64,000 nucleotides of DNA from Ichthyophis bannanicus (lineage: Eukaryota; Chordata; Amphibia; Gymnophiona; Ichthyophiidae), in assembly GCA_033557465.1 (NCBI GenBank), contig CM066031.1:1070968444-1071032443 (forward strand), given 5' to 3'. Positions within the stretch are counted from its first letter, which is position 1; the number at the start of each line of letters is the position of its first letter. The notes below the pieces were generated by a model. It did not search any database and was not told the DNA's origin. It worked only from the letters and a program-made list of their open reading frames with translations. Shown in pieces: positions 1 to 11,470 of the stretch. Both the position numbers and the translations under genes were made by a program.

Positions 1-253
1 TAGGCACAGACATCCCATAAGCAGTGGAACTGCCTGCAGGCATGTGCATGTTTATTCCTGCTCCAGGTATGAATAGTGTGACATAGTGGGTCCTTCTAGC
101 CCGTTTAATGAAGCTAAAAAGCCAGGAACAAAAGTAGAGCTGAGTTGTAAACAGAAGCACATGGCTCCTGGTTACCGTGGGAACCAGGCACAGAGGCAAG
201 AGAAACGCCGGTGCTATCATTCAAGGGGTGAATCACAAGGTAATGCAGGACAC
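1..253. other. No recognisable gene
   Basis: I see no coding sequence, tRNA or repeat that I can name in this stretch. It is ordinary mixed-composition DNA, ending where a reversed LINE-type tail begins. Confidence 0.4.
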
Positions 254-410
254 CTGTTAGGAGGTGGAGTTATTTATTTTATTATTTATTTTATTTAACA
301 TCTCTTATATACCGCACTATTGTCATCAGCGCGGTTTACATAAAACAAACATATACATACAGAGAAACTGTAATGCATTTTACAAGTAACAGGGGTTTTT
401 GAACTTGGGA
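254..410 (-). repeat. L2-type LINE/SINE 3' tail, reversed
   Basis: Read on the minus strand, this ends in an (AAATA)n-like tail preceded by the motif gtaaaccgcgctgatgac and a TATATAAG stretch. The same 3' signature closes the SINE at 39135-39428 and the insertions at 40741-40886 and 61314-61490. It looks like a 5'-truncated LINE or SINE end. The inner boundary near 410 is approximate and I could not find a clear target duplication. It lies downstream of the TFB1M coding end, so its TTTATT stretches offer several minus-strand AATAAA signals. Confidence 0.55.
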
Positions 411-676
411 TTAAAAGTAAACTATATTGACTAAATATATATATCCTAAAACAATCAGAATGAGGCTTCTGTCTAGCGAAAGGTATTTGGTGCCGTCAAA
501 ATATGGCATCCAAGGTAGTTGCCTATACTCTTGCAGCTATTTTTCCCCCATATGCAAAATATGTTTCAATCTACACCTAGACTTCTGCCATTGACACCCA
601 ACACGACTATCTTCCCTTTGTATACATCCAGTGTCCATGCAGCTTTTAAAAATGGTGAAGCTGGAATCTGTAGTCC
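411..676 (-). other. Possible 3' untranslated region of the TFB1M exon
   Basis: This lies directly downstream, on the minus strand, of the TFB1M stop codon at 677-679. I see no other gene in it. If the upstream exon is the functional last exon, this stretch and part of the tail repeat at 254-410 would be its 3' UTR. That is inference from position only. Confidence 0.3.
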
Positions 677-1878
<1,202 letters not shown>

Positions 1879-2393
1879 TTATTACCACAGTGTCGGATCT
1901 CATTTATTAGAATTTTATTTTCACACCATCGGGTGTTTGTCTTCATGTATTGCAATGGTGCGGTTTGCGTTTTCTATTCTTACATACATACCTGTACAAC
2001 ATTTTTTGCACATTTCTTTGCTTTGCTTTGTGTCTAACCTCGCTCTTATATGCTCAATGTTTGTGCACATGTATGTGGCTGTTTTAAGTGCAGACAATTT
2101 TGCTAACATCACAGTGTGTTTTGTTGACATTACTCTATTCTTATGTGCTGCCTTGTTACAATTTTCTTTATTCTTATTTGAATAACTACTAAACAATTAG
2201 TATAAAGAATTCATCCAAGAAACTTTTATCTCGATCGCACTCAATCTGAAACGTTCACCTCAAACTGCTAACCCAATGTAGCAAAAAATCTGTACGTGAT
2301 GGAGCAAATTGGTTACCAGATTTGGATTCAGCGCACCAAAAAACGTAAAAATCAATCGAAACATTAGAGGCAGTTTAAAAAAAATTTTTTTTA
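1879..2393. other. Unassigned AT-rich stretch
   Basis: A minus-strand frame of 91 codons (1921-2196) has Cys/His/Lys-rich composition with CKKCC and CTNIEH. I cannot match it to any family, and frames of this size are expected by chance here. A run of A and T sits at 2377-2393. I see nothing else. Confidence 0.3.
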
Positions 2394-2585
2394 GTGTACC
2401 TGTGTAATCAACCAGTCCTTGGATTTTCTTTTCTTATCCTCCTCCACCTGCTGTCTCCCTGTCCCTGTTTTACCCTTTCTTTCCTCCTCCCCGTCTGCAA
2501 TCTTTCTTTCCTTTCTCTTATTATTATTTTGTTAACCGTTTTGATGTTATTTTATGAAAGGCAGTACAGCAAATATTTTTAATCA
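2394..2585 (+). repeat. LINE/SINE 3' end
   Basis: A pyrimidine-rich segment leads into gttaaccgttttgatgtta, then a stretch reading gaaaggcagtacagcaaata. This is the layout of a vertebrate LINE/SINE 3' tail: a conserved stem region followed by an AT-rich end. It lacks the simple AAATA repeats of the tails elsewhere in the window, so it is a different or decayed family. The 5' boundary is approximate. Confidence 0.4.
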
Positions 2586-3240
2586 ACTGAACTAAAGTTC
2601 TTTGCCGTGGGTAGGCATGTATCAGGCTCACAGAGAAGCTAAAGGAAAGAGAAGTGACTTTTAGGAGCATCCACATTCAGAAACAGATATTCACTTCAGT
2701 TGCAGGGACTGTAAAGGTCAATTCTGCTTGACTCAGAGAAGGAAATGCTGCAAATAAAGAGGTGACAAAGAAAATATTTCATATCTAGCAATAATGAATA
2801 AACCCTATGGACTATATAAGACGCCACTTTCTCATCTCCTCTTGTCAACGCACAAAACATTTCTTAGGGCCTTGGATCTGATACTCACCTCCCTGGTGTC
2901 AGATATACATAGAAATATTACTGCTTAATTGACCACTCCTCTCGGCTTTCCACAGGATGGCATCTGTGTGCGAGTCCCTGGGGCTTCCTGTTCACCTGGT
3001 ACGCTTCCACGCACATCCTTGCCTTCCTTGTTTGGGCAAAGACAAATTGCAGTATTTTATAAAATGCTCTGGATGCAACGGCAGGAAGCATTTCCTTTTC
3101 TCAATAAACTACAGCTATCTTGTTAAGCAGGTCCCTAGAGAGAGCCATCCTGTGTCCCTTTGCATTCTTTATCCTGACAGCTCTCGTACCTACCACAGCA
3201 GCTGGGGTTCAGTCTGCATGGAGAGAGGCTATTCCTTTTT
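2586..3240. other. No recognisable gene
   Basis: Two overlapping plus-strand frames (2929-3126 and 2957-3250) begin just after a pyrimidine-AG (ttccacag) that could pass for a splice acceptor. Neither translation resembles a family known to me, and both run to the edge of the LINE. I see no other structure. Confidence 0.3.
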
Positions 3241-5478
3241 AGAAACATAGAAACATAGAAACATGATGACAGAAAAAGACCACATGGCCTATCTAGTCTG
3301 TCCTTCCATAACAACAACTACAACAGTCCACTTTTTACCTTTATAGATCCTCTGTGTTGGTCCCATGCTTTTTTGAATTCAGTTACTGTCCTCATCTCTA
3401 CCACCTCCACTGGGAGACTATTCCATGGATCCACTACTCTTTCTGTAAAGAAATATTTCCGCATATCACTCCTGAATCTATCTCCCTTCACCCTCATCCC
3501 ATGTCCCCTCATAGCAGAACTTGCTTTCAATTGAAAGAGGCTCTCTCCCTGAACATTTATGCCACGGAGGTATTTAAACATCTCAATCATATCACCTCTA
3601 TCCCGCCTTTCCTCTAAGGTGTACATATTAAGATCCTTAAGTCTGTCCTCATATGCTTTATAATGAAGCCCATTAATCATTTTAGTAGCCACCCTCTGTA
3701 CCGACTCCATCCTGTTCACATCCTTTTGAAGGTGCGGTCTCCAGAATTGCACACCATACTCCAAATGAGGCCGCACCAAAGACTTATACAGAGGCATTAT
3801 CACCTCCTTTTTTCTGCTAGCCATTCCTCTCCGTATGCACCCATTCATCCTTCTAGCTTTTGCCGTCGCCTTTTCTACCTGTTTAGCTACTTTAAGATCA
3901 TCAGACACAACCACGCCTAGGTCCTGCTCTTCTTTAGTGGACAAAAGTATTTCACCTCCTATACTGTATTGCTCCCTTGGATTGCTGCAGCCCAAATGCA
4001 TGACCTTACATTTTTTAACATTAAATCCCAGCTGCCAAATTCTAGACCATTCTTCAAGCTTAGCTAGATCCCTCCTCATGTTATCTACACCTTCCTGTGT
4101 GTCTACTCTATTGCAGATTTTGCTATCATCTGCAAAGAGGCAAACCTTACCCGACAGCCCTTCCGCTATATCACTAACAAAGATGTTAAAAAGAATCGGA
4201 CCAAGGACAGATCCCTGGGGCACACCACTGGTAACATCCTTCTCCTCAGAGTGAGCTCCATTTACTTGTACTCTTTGTCGCCTCCCACCCAACCAATTTC
4301 TAACCCGAGCAGTAACTTTAGGGTCCATCCCTAGGGTGCTCAGTTTGTTTATAAGTCGCCTGTGAGGAACAGTGTCAAAGGATTTACTGAAATCTAAATA
4401 CACCACATCTAGAGCTCTCCCTCGGTCCAACTCCCTGGTCACCCAGTCAAAGAAATCAATCAGATTTGTCTGACAAGACCTGCCTCTGGTGAATCCATGC
4501 TGCCTCGGATCCTGTAATCCGCTGGACTCCAGAAACCTCACTATTTTCTCTTTCAGCAGTGTTTCCAATAATTTACTCACCACCGAAGTTAAACTAACCG
4601 GCCTGTAGTTTTCAACCACATCCTTACTTCCGCTTTTGTGTAAAGGCACCACATGAGCCTCTCTCCAGTCCTTTGGCACCACTCCTGACTCCAACGAGGC
4701 ATTGAAAAGGTCAGTCAGTGGAGTTGCTAGAACATCCCCAAGTTCCCTCAGTATTCTAGGGTGTATCCCACCCGGTCCCATCGCTTTGTCTACTTTAAGT
4801 TGAGCTAGTTTCTCACGAACACAGTCTTCTGAAAATTGTTCAAGATGTCCCTCGCTTCTGTTCTTATTTGTGGGTGTTTTCTGAGGTCCTGCTCCTGGTT
4901 CTTCATCTGTGAACACAGAACAAAAATATTTGTTAAGCAATTCCACTTTATCCTTATCAGCTTCTACATATTCCCCCCCTGCACCCTTGAGTCTGACAAT
5001 ACCACTTTTGCCCTTCCTCTTCTCACTAATATATCTGAAAAATGTCTTATCCCCCCATTTTATTGCATTGGCTATTTCCTCCTCCTTTTGAATCTTTGCC
5101 TTCTTGACTACTTTGCTAGCTTCTCTAAGTTTTTCCAAATACAGATGCCTGTCTTCCTCTCTCTGTGATCTCTTGTATTTCATGAAGGCCTCCCTCTTTT
5201 TCTTCACTTTTTCAGCTACTTCCTTTGAAAACCATTGCGGTCTCCTGTTTCTTTTTCCTTTATTTACCATTTTAACAAAAAGGTTGGTTGCCTTTAAAAT
5301 ACCCCCTTTCAGTTTTGCCCACTGTTTTTCTACATCCCCCAGCTGTTCCCATCCCACTAACAACTCCCTGAGGTATTGGCCCATCTTCGCAAAGTTAGTC
5401 TTCCTAAAGTCTAAGATCCTCACCTTGGAATGGATTCTAACAGCCCTAGTCCTAATACTGAACCACACCATCTGGTGG
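3241..5478 (-). mobile_element. CR1-like LINE, family A, 5'-truncated
   Basis: On the minus strand the element ends at 3241 in three copies of an 8-base unit (agaaacat on the plus strand), the kind of short repeat end typical of CR1 rather than a poly(A) tail. The coding part matches, residue by residue along its length, the plus-strand copy at 57.9-62.1 kb, so the two are one family. Homology stops about 10 bp upstream of codon MVWF, just after the SDH-like motif of the endonuclease. ORF1 and nearly all of the endonuclease are therefore missing. This is the usual 5' truncation of CR1 insertions. Confidence 0.88.
3318..5471 (-). CDS. CR1-A ORF2, reverse transcriptase part, uninterrupted
   Basis: ORF2 of CR1 LINEs encodes an apurinic-like endonuclease plus a reverse transcriptase that copies its own RNA at nicked target DNA. 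This frame has 717 codons without a stop. It begins at the very end of the endonuclease (MVWFSI), so the annotated ATG is internal, not the family's true start. A linker with WFSKEV and FFRYISEKR leads to the RT: VDKAMGPGGIHPRIL, ENYRPVSLTSV, QHGFTRGRSC, YLDFSKSFDTVPH (motif A), [11 protein letters not shown] (motif B) and LFADDSK (catalytic FADD, motif C). The C-terminal region has RPHLEYGVQFW and RKYFFTERVVDPWNSLP. Two family-typical residues look altered: GPGGIH where the sister copy has GPDGIH, and YLDFSKSFD where it has YLDFSKAFD. The unbroken frame suggests a fairly recent insertion, but without the endonuclease it cannot be autonomous. Confidence 0.88.
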   Translation of the reverse strand: MVWFSIRTRAVRIHSKVRILDFRKTNFAKMGQYLRELLVGWEQLGDVEKQWAKLKGGILKATNLFVKMVNKGKRNRRPQWFSKEVAEKVKKKREAFMKYKRSQREEDRHLYLEKLREASKVVKKAKIQKEEEIANAIKWGDKTFFRYISEKRKGKSGIVRLKGAGGEYVEADKDKVELLNKYFCSVFTDEEPGAGPQKTPTNKNRSEGHLEQFSEDCVREKLAQLKVDKAMGPGGIHPRILRELGDVLATPLTDLFNASLESGVVPKDWREAHVVPLHKSGSKDVVENYRPVSLTSVVSKLLETLLKEKIVRFLESSGLQDPRQHGFTRGRSCQTNLIDFFDWVTRELDRGRALDVVYLDFSKSFDTVPHRRLINKLSTLGMDPKVTARVRNWLGGRRQRVQVNGAHSEEKDVTSGVPQGSVLGPILFNIFVSDIAEGLSGKVCLFADDSKICNRVDTQEGVDNMRRDLAKLEEWSRIWQLGFNVKKCKVMHLGCSNPREQYSIGGEILLSTKEEQDLGVVVSDDLKVAKQVEKATAKARRMNGCIRRGMASRKKEVIMPLYKSLVRPHLEYGVQFWRPHLQKDVNRMESVQRVATKMINGLHYKAYEDRLKDLNMYTLEERRDRGDMIEMFKYLRGINVQGESLFQLKASSAMRGHGMRVKGDRFRSDMRKYFFTERVVDPWNSLPVEVVEMRTVTEFKKAWDQHRGSIKVKSGLL

Positions 5479-5973
5479 CCGCCAATTGCATTTGTATTTC
5501 TGTCATGGAGACATAGCTTTTCAACAATAAAAAAAAAATAAGGATAAAATAGGGTCTTTTTAAAATATAAAACCCCTTTTTATTAAAATACACAGAAAGG
5601 GGTCGAATTAGCACAAGTTTGAAACTTGTCAGCAATAATGTTAATCATCAAGTCTTCAAATTTGTGTGAATTCCTCCTCTTTTTTTTGTGTCTATTATCA
5701 TGCATCCAATATAATAGGGACAGGCATTTGTTTGAAACAAAATGGGATGTAGTAACAACATTTCACATTTCATCTCATTCCATTTTAAAAATGAAACAAA
5801 AGTAAAATGAACAGAATTGTGTTCATTTTCGTTCATTTATTTTTTTTTTTTAAAAACTAGGCCACTACTGATGCAAAGGCTCCCCTAAATATTCTTGGGC
5901 CCTCCTCGATTCCTCACACCCTCAAATTCATGGAGGGTAAGCAATATTTTGTATAGGTTAGGTATGTGAGCCT
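5479..5973. other. No recognisable gene
   Basis: An A-run sits near 5530 and a T-run near 5840; the remainder is AT-rich single-copy-looking sequence. I could not identify a repeat family or a coding frame with credible composition. Confidence 0.3.
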
Positions 5974-6523
5974 GTGTTCACAAACATGAGGTCAGCCAAG
6001 ACTGTGCCAGTATTTTATAAACTGTGTACAAGAGCTAGATGTGGACCGATATTTAAAGGGTTGCCAGGCACTAGTCTGGCTGTTGCAATCCATGCCCATG
6101 CTAAAACAGCTAGACTAGCTTCTGACTGGCTCTGTATTTTTGGCTGGGTAGATTGTCCTATCCCCTGATGAAGCCTGACCGGCGAAAAACCCAGTGTCGT
6201 GGTTGAGACGACTGTGTGAGGCTAAGTGTACTTTCTATTTTGCTGTTGCGAATTGTTTTGCTTATGCATGTATCCCAGCATATCAGCAAGGACATCCATC
6301 GAGAGGTTTTTTTAGACTGTTGATGCAATGAGTTGAGTCTGATCTGTATTGATTTAGGGGGTAACTGAGGTCTTTTCTTTTCAATATTTAGTCTATAGGT
6401 GGTGTTCTGGTATATATACATTGTTAAGGCTATAAATTGTTTCATCAACTTGCTTAAGTAAGGAGTTTGTAATATATTGACCTTGGTCCGATTTCTTGGG
6501 AGGAGATAATTCTGTTTAGCTTA
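5974..6523 (+). mobile_element. Penelope-like (PLE) fragment carrying a hammerhead-like motif
   Basis: From about 6130 to 6523 this matches, with gaps, the insertion at 62607-63428. Shared blocks include the ctgatgaagcct core, a gtttttttagac block, and the distal actgaggtctttt and gaggagata blocks. The core resembles the hammerhead motif of Penelope-like elements. No reverse transcriptase or GIY-YIG coding is left. Both outer boundaries are approximate and I found no target duplication. Assignment to PLE rests on the motif and on the better-bounded relatives at 11161-11976 and 32194-33161. Confidence 0.5.
6158..6206 (+). ncRNA. Hammerhead-like ribozyme motif, decayed
   Basis: CTGATGA (6165-6171) is followed by a 3-bp stem, GCC (6173-6175) with GGC (6181-6183), and by GAAAA (6184-6188). 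AACC (6188-6191) can pair with GGTT (6201-6204) as stem III. One extra A lies between the CUGAUGA box and stem II, as in the related motif at 33046. I could not find a convincing stem I, so activity is doubtful. Confidence 0.4.
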
Positions 6524-6529
6524 TATGAC

Positions 6530-6835
6530 AGACACCATTCCATTCCACTGCACTTCATTCTACCTTACCCCACACCATACTCGTGCTTTCTTAAAACATA
6601 CTTTTTTCAAAAGGCTTTTGACACTTGGTGGGACATTTTATTGCTCTTGGCAGAGCAATTAGCATCTTAAATTCTGTTTAGGGCTATTTTATTTTAATTT
6701 TGTCTCCTTTTCACTTATCTATCTTGTTATGGCAATCTTTTGTATTTTATATATTTCAATTGATTGTAAACCACTTTGCAAGCACTAAAAGTGGTATGTT
6801 ACGTGATACAGTAATTAAACCATAAACTATAAGCC
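6530..6835 (+). repeat. L2-type LINE 3' end
   Basis: The segment contains a remnant of the C-terminal RT reading (ttttcaaaaggcttttgaca), followed by a 3' UTR and the closing motif gattgtaaaccactttgcaa plus a second stem arm, aaaagtggta. This is the same layout as the tails of the L2-type LINEs at 8364-9251 and 15560-16835. The simple terminal repeat is poorly preserved, and boundaries are approximate. Confidence 0.5.
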
Positions 6836-7166
6836 TTAACCCAAACCACAATACATATCCCCCAAGCCACCCCCTATACACATGTAAGTATACACACAAT
6901 TCCAAACCTACCACACATGCACACACATATCTCATCCAAACTCTCCCTCCACATACATGTATACTCCCCACACACATACACACTTTCAAGACAGTCAAAT
7001 ATATTCATGATACCACTCATACACATGCCTCATACAGCCAATTAGACATATTTTTCCCACCAAGTCCATTACACAGATATGCAAGACTTTGTAATAGAAG
7101 AGGAAATGTGCCATTTTGTTACACCATGAGGTCTGTTAAAGTGCAATCGACTTTTGCAGCTAACAC
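6836..7166. other. CA-rich low-complexity stretch
   Basis: From about 6880 to 7060 the plus strand is dominated by short CACA and ACAT runs interrupted by other bases: a decayed microsatellite. No gene is visible. The 3' end of a CR1-B copy starts at 7167. Confidence 0.5.
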
Positions 7167-7273
7167 CATAAGAACATAACATAAGAACATAAGATATGCC
7201 ATACTGGGTCAGACCAAGGTCCATCAAGCCTAGTATCCTGTTTCCAACAGTGGCCAATCTAGGTCATACGTAC

Positions 7274-8363
7274 CTAATAATAGTTTATGGACCTTTCCTC
7301 CAGGAATTTGTCCAGACCTTTTTTAAACCCAGCTACACTAACAGCCTTTACTACATCCTCCGGTAACATATTCCAGAGTTTGATTACACGTTGAGTGAAA
7401 AAATATTTTCTCTTATTAGTCTTAAATATTTTACCCTGTAGCTTCATTGCATGTCCCCTAGTCTTTCTATATTCTGATAACGTAAACAATCAATCTACGT
7501 TTACCCGTTCCACTCCGTTCATTAATTTATAGACTTCTATCATATCTCCCCTCGGCCGTCTCTTTTCCAGGTTAAAGAGCCCGAACCTTTTTAGCCTTTC
7601 TTCATAGGGGTATCCTTCCATCCCCTTTACCATTTTGGTGGCTCTTCTCTGAACCTTTTCTAATAACGCTATATCCTTTTTAAGATACGGCGACCAGAAT
7701 TGCACACAATACCCAAGGTGCGGTCGTACCATGGAACGATACAGAGGCATTATAATATCCTTTGTTTTATTTTCCATTCCTTTCCTTGGCTGCCCCTGCA
7801 CACTGGGTAGAGGGTTTTAACATGTTATCCACAATGATGCCTAAATCGTTTTCCTGGGTGGTGGTTCCTAATGTGGAATCTTGCATCGTGTAACCATAGT
7901 TTGGGTTTTTATTTCCTAGGTGCATAACTTTGCACTTGTCCACATTAAATTTCATCTGCCATTTTGATGCCCAGTCTTCCAATTTATCAAGATCCGCTTG
8001 CACTTTTCCACAACCCTCAAGGGTTTTAACAACTTTAAATAGTTTTGTGTCATCTGCAAATTTGATAACCTCACTCGTTATTCCCTTTTCCAGGTCATTT
8101 ATGAATATATCAAAAAGCAACGGACCCAGCACAGATCCCTGGGGTACACCACTATTCACCTTTCTCCATTGGGAAAATTGGCCATTTAGCCCTACCCTCT
8201 GCTTTCTATCTTTTAACCAGTTCCTGATGCACAATAGTACACTGCCTCCTACCTATGAATCTTTAGTTTTGCCAAAAGTCTCTGATGAGGGACCTTGTCA
8301 AAGACATTTTGAAAGTGCAAATACACTATTTCAACCGACTCACCTTTGTCTACCTGTTTATTC
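7274..8363 (-). pseudogene. CR1-B ORF2, RT core and C-terminus (broken)
   Basis: Reading on the minus strand, this is the downstream half of the reverse transcriptase. Visible blocks are [17 protein letters not shown] (motif B), FADDTKLFKVV (catalytic FADD), GLNGQFSQWRKV, FNVDKCKVMHLGNKNPNYG, MPLYRSMVRPHLGYCVQFW, RRATKMVKGMEGY and [17 protein letters not shown], ending FLEERSINYY just before the stop. Frames change at least near 7780 and 7490, so no continuous protein is possible. The region after FVDKVPHQRLLAKL is joined to the L2 insertion at 8364. Close relatives are at 36.3-37.2, 46.1-46.8 and 51.9-52.6 kb. Confidence 0.85.
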
Positions 8364-9020
8364 GACATTGGCACCACAAAAATACAAAAACAACCACAAA
8401 TAAGATACCTAGGAATCATCATAGACCAAGCACTCACTCTCAATCAACAGATCAGTAAAACCACCGCAACAATCTACCACAAGGCTAAAACAGTACAACG
8501 CCTCAGACCTCTCCTTGAACCACAGGACTTCAGAACAGTAATGCAAGCCTTGACACTCCCCCACCTGGACTACTGCAATATAATATACCATGGACTTCCA
8601 GCCACTCATACCAACCCACTTCGAACTGCCTTAAACACCACAGTAAGAATTATCAAGAATGCAAAAAAACAGGACCACATCACCCCAGTCCTGAGGGAGC
8701 TACACATACTCCCTCTAGAAGCAAGAATCAAATACAGATCCGCCCTACTCACCCAAAAAGCTCTCTACCAAACTCAAACCTCCCAGCTCCACACTCTACT
8801 GCCTCAACCAGCCCACAACAGAACAACCAGACAAACCACCAACAACTCCTTCACCATCCCTCACAAAAGAACGAAATACAATCAACAGACCTGCAACAGA
8901 GCCTTCAAACTATATGCACCATCCCTCTGGAACTCTCTACCCAATCACATCAGAAGCAACACAGACCCATCATCTTTCAGGAAACAACTTAAAACTACAC
9001 TATTCCAAGAATTCCTCTGA
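8364..9020 (+). CDS. L2-type ORF2, C-terminal RT segment, open
   Basis: The frame is open for about 218 codons, from the truncation point to TGA. It covers the region downstream of the RT catalytic site: RYLGIIIDQALTLNQQI, LPHLDYCNIIYHGLP, HITPVLRELHILPLEARIKY and LYAPSLWNSLPNHIRS, ending KTTLFQEFL. These blocks are typical of the L2 clade C-terminal region, whose role is RNA and target binding. The catalytic YADD box is not included, so the peptide could not act as a polymerase. The unbroken frame suggests a relatively young insertion compared with the CR1-B host. Confidence 0.8.
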   Translation, partial: DIGTTKIQKQPQIRYLGIIIDQALTLNQQISKTTATIYHKAKTVQRLRPLLEPQDFRTVMQALTLPHLDYCNIIYHGLPATHTNPLRTALNTTVRIIKNAKKQDHITPVLRELHILPLEARIKYRSALLTQKALYQTQTSQLHTLLPQPAHNRTTRQTTNNSFTIPHKRTKYNQQTCNRAFKLYAPSLWNSLPNHIRSNTDPSSFRKQLKTTLFQEFL

Positions 9021-9251
9021 CCAGAAACAAGCATCCACCACTGACTCCTTCCCAACCACCATATCTCATCCCCTGAACATATGCCCTATGTAACCATAAC
9101 ACAATGTCTATGTCTATGTCCCAACTAACTGTCAAAAAATCATTATTGTTGGCCACCTGGTGACAGCCCCAAACCCTTCTAATTGATTATTATATGTTCC
9201 ACCGCTTTGACCCGGTGAAAAGCGGGATATAAATACAGCTAAATAAATAAA
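8364..9251 (+). mobile_element. L2-type LINE, 5'-truncated, inserted in CR1-B
   Basis: The insertion is framed by a 5-bp duplication, tattc, at 8359-8363 and 9252-9256. The copy at 46.9 kb shows the empty site (tttattcaca). The insert begins inside the RT and ends in a 3' UTR with the stem-like pair ccgctttgacccggtgaaaag and an AAATA-repeat tail. The tail style (ccgctttgac..., then taaataaata) links it to the other L2-type ends in the window. Confidence 0.85.
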
Positions 9252-9256
9252 TATTC

Positions 9257-10190
9257 ACATCTTCAAAAAAACATAACAGATTAGTAAAACAAGATCTTCC
9301 TTGTCTAAAGCCATGTTGGCTGTCTCCCATTAAGCCATGACTATCTACATGATCAGCAATTTTGTTCTTTATGATAGTTTCTACCATTTTTACTGGTACT
9401 GACGTCAGGCTCACAGGTCTGTAGTTTCCCGGATCACCCCAGGAACCCTTTTTAAAAATTGGTGTTACGTTCGCCATCCTCCAATCTTCAGGTATTACAG
9501 ATGATTTTAATGATAGTTCACAGATTACTAATAGCAGGTCTATAATCTCATATTTCAGTTCTTTTAACACCCTTGGATGTATATCATCCAGTCCAGGTGA
9601 TTTGCTACTCTTCAGTTTATCAAATAGTTGTAATACATCTTCCCAATGTATCGATATTTCTTTCAATTCTTCCACACCTTTAAATACCACTTCAGTCATG
9701 GGTAACATCCCTACCTCTTCCTCAGTAAAGACCAAAGCAAAGAATTCATCCAGTCTCTCCGCTATTGCCTTGTCACCTCTTAGTGCCCCTTTAACCCCTC
9801 TATCATCTAATGGATCAACTGACTCTCACAGGTTTTTTGCTACAAATGTACTTGAAAAAGTCTTTATTACGCATTTTTGCTTCCGCAGCAAGCTTCTTCT
9901 CAAATTCTCCCTTTGCCTGCCTTATCAATGCTTTGCATTTAACTTGCCAGTGCTTGTGTTGTTTCCAGTTTTTGTTGTTTGGCTCTTTTTTCCATTTCCT
10001 GAAAGATGCTTTTTTGGCAACAACAGCTTCTCTGACCTCACCTTTAAACCATGCTGGCAGTTTTTTGGACTTCCTTCCACTTTTCTTAAAGCGTGGAATA
10101 CATCTGGTCTGGGCTTCCAAGATAGTATTTTTCAACAACACCAAAGCTTGATGTAAGTCTTTAACCTTTGCAACTGCTCCTTTTAGTTTT
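9257..10190 (-). pseudogene. CR1-B ORF2, linker and RT N-terminal half (broken)
   Basis: The minus-strand frames read the region between endonuclease and RT catalytic core. A basic linker carries SGRKSKKLPAWFKGEV and FFKYICSKKPV. The RT N-terminus follows with LKSSKSPGLDDIHPRVL, PEDWRMANVTPIFKKGS, GNYRPVSLTSV, MGDSQHGFRQGRSC and TNLLCFFEDVN. Two frames are needed (9190-9735 and 9815-10144). Downstream (towards 9257) the sequence continues into the 7.3-8.4 kb segment once the L2 insertion is removed. Upstream it joins the ORF1 remnant through an internal deletion. Confidence 0.82.
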
Positions 10191-10204
10191 TCTTAACTAT
10201 TTTC

Positions 10205-10580
10205 CTCATTTTATCATAGTCTCCCAGGCATGTTACCAGATGATCCTCATGTCCATCAGCCACCCAGCTATCTACATGCCTAATGATTGAATCACTATAA
10301 TGGCTGTCCTAACCCATGTCCATGGATATAGGGATGCTGCCAGGCTGGAGGTGGGATTTCAGGACTATATCCCTGTAGGTCTCATCTATGAACCTCTCTG
10401 TCTTTCTTATGTCTTCCAAGTCTGCTACTCTAGCTTCTAGAGAACGGACTCCTTCCCTGAGAGCAAAGAGCTCCTTGCACCTAGTGCACATGTAAGACCT
10501 CTCACCAACTGGGAGAAAATCATACATGTGACACTCAATGTAAAAGACTGGAAATCCCCCATCTCGCTGCTGGACTGCTC
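10205..10580 (-). pseudogene. CR1-B ORF1 remnant (cysteine motif, coiled coil, start of esterase)
   Basis: ORF1 of this family encodes an accessory protein with a cysteine-rich N-terminus, a coiled coil and an SGNH esterase. Here ERSYMCTRCKELFALREG, then heptad-like VRSLEARVADLEDI, are clear. After about 10310 the sequence that matches VGDSIIRHVDSWVA of the plus-strand copy is still legible (attcaatcattaggcatgt on the minus strand), but a block corresponding to most of ORF1's middle is missing. At about 10230 the esterase breaks off and joins ORF2 linker sequence. Confidence 0.75.
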
Positions 10581-11429
10581 TCTGAATCTTAGTTTTAAGT
10601 TTGTGTTTAGTTCTTTACTTACTAAGGGTTGCTGTGGATACTTATACTAATAAAAGTGTACCTAATATGTTTAATATACCTTGTTCACCTGAAGCTTAAT
10701 TAATCTCAGGTCCTTAGTGTATGACTGATTTGGATAATGAGCTGCACCTAAGAGCACCTCCTTTCCTTTAAGATGTGTAAGCACCTATAAACCAGGGGTG
10801 GGTGGGTGGGTGTTGGGGAGGGAGGGAGGGAAATAAGACTTATTAAAGGAGGGCTGCTACACAGTACCCTGTCCTGTGCTTCTAAGGTAAGCTGTGACCA
10901 ACGTCCTGGGTGATTAACAGTCCTTGCTTGGCTTTAAAACCTATTTAAAAAGTTTCATAGGTCTCTTGCCCCCTAGGTAGAAGGCCTCTTTGTAAAGGTC
11001 TCTAGAAGACTTTATTTGTTGCTCAAAGAATACTGACCCTGTTTTGCCTTTTATGCTAAGTTATATTCTGATTTGATTTAAATTAAAGCTCTTTGTTGCT
11101 GCTAGGCTCTGACTTAGCATGAAATTTAAACTAGAAGCTCTCTGCTGTGTTCTAAATTTAGAAAGAACCCCCCAAAAAAACCCTTATACCAGGTCAAAAA
11201 TATCAATAACACATCTAAACCCAGTCAATCTAAACAACCCACTAAGCAGATTTTATTTTTTGTCAGAATGACCAACTCAGTGAAGAGGAAATTTCCACTC
11301 ACCACCGTGGCCTGTCCTTTTTAATTATATGAGAGAAAACTCTTTTTTTAGCAGCGTTTACTTAGCTGTATAATGCATTTATGCAGGCTGGCAGCAATAC
11401 CGCAAACAGTAGTTTTCAAATGACATGTC

Positions 11430-11470
11430 ACGTTTCGGGGTGTACACGATAATCCCCCTGCTTCAGGTCA
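11430..11470 (-). ncRNA. Hammerhead-like ribozyme motif in the PLE 3' region
   Basis: On the minus strand CCTGAAGCA is followed by GGGG, a 13-base loop region and CCCC, then GAAAC. This gives a strong 4-bp stem II between a CUGAAG-type box and the GAAA box. The ninth core position is C rather than A, which should impair cleavage. It sits directly downstream of GIY-YIG coding, the position expected for a PLE pseudo-LTR ribozyme. Confidence 0.5.

Noticed and set aside
1921..2196. Minus-strand 91-codon frame with CKKCC
   Set aside because: No recognisable domain and no supporting signals; kept only as a remark in the region entry.
2929..3250. Possible exon after ttccacag
   Set aside because: No protein resemblance, no donor site, and it ends at a LINE boundary.
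3354..5541. Plus-strand frames in the CR1-A region
   Set aside because: They are antisense shadows of the minus-strand ORF2.
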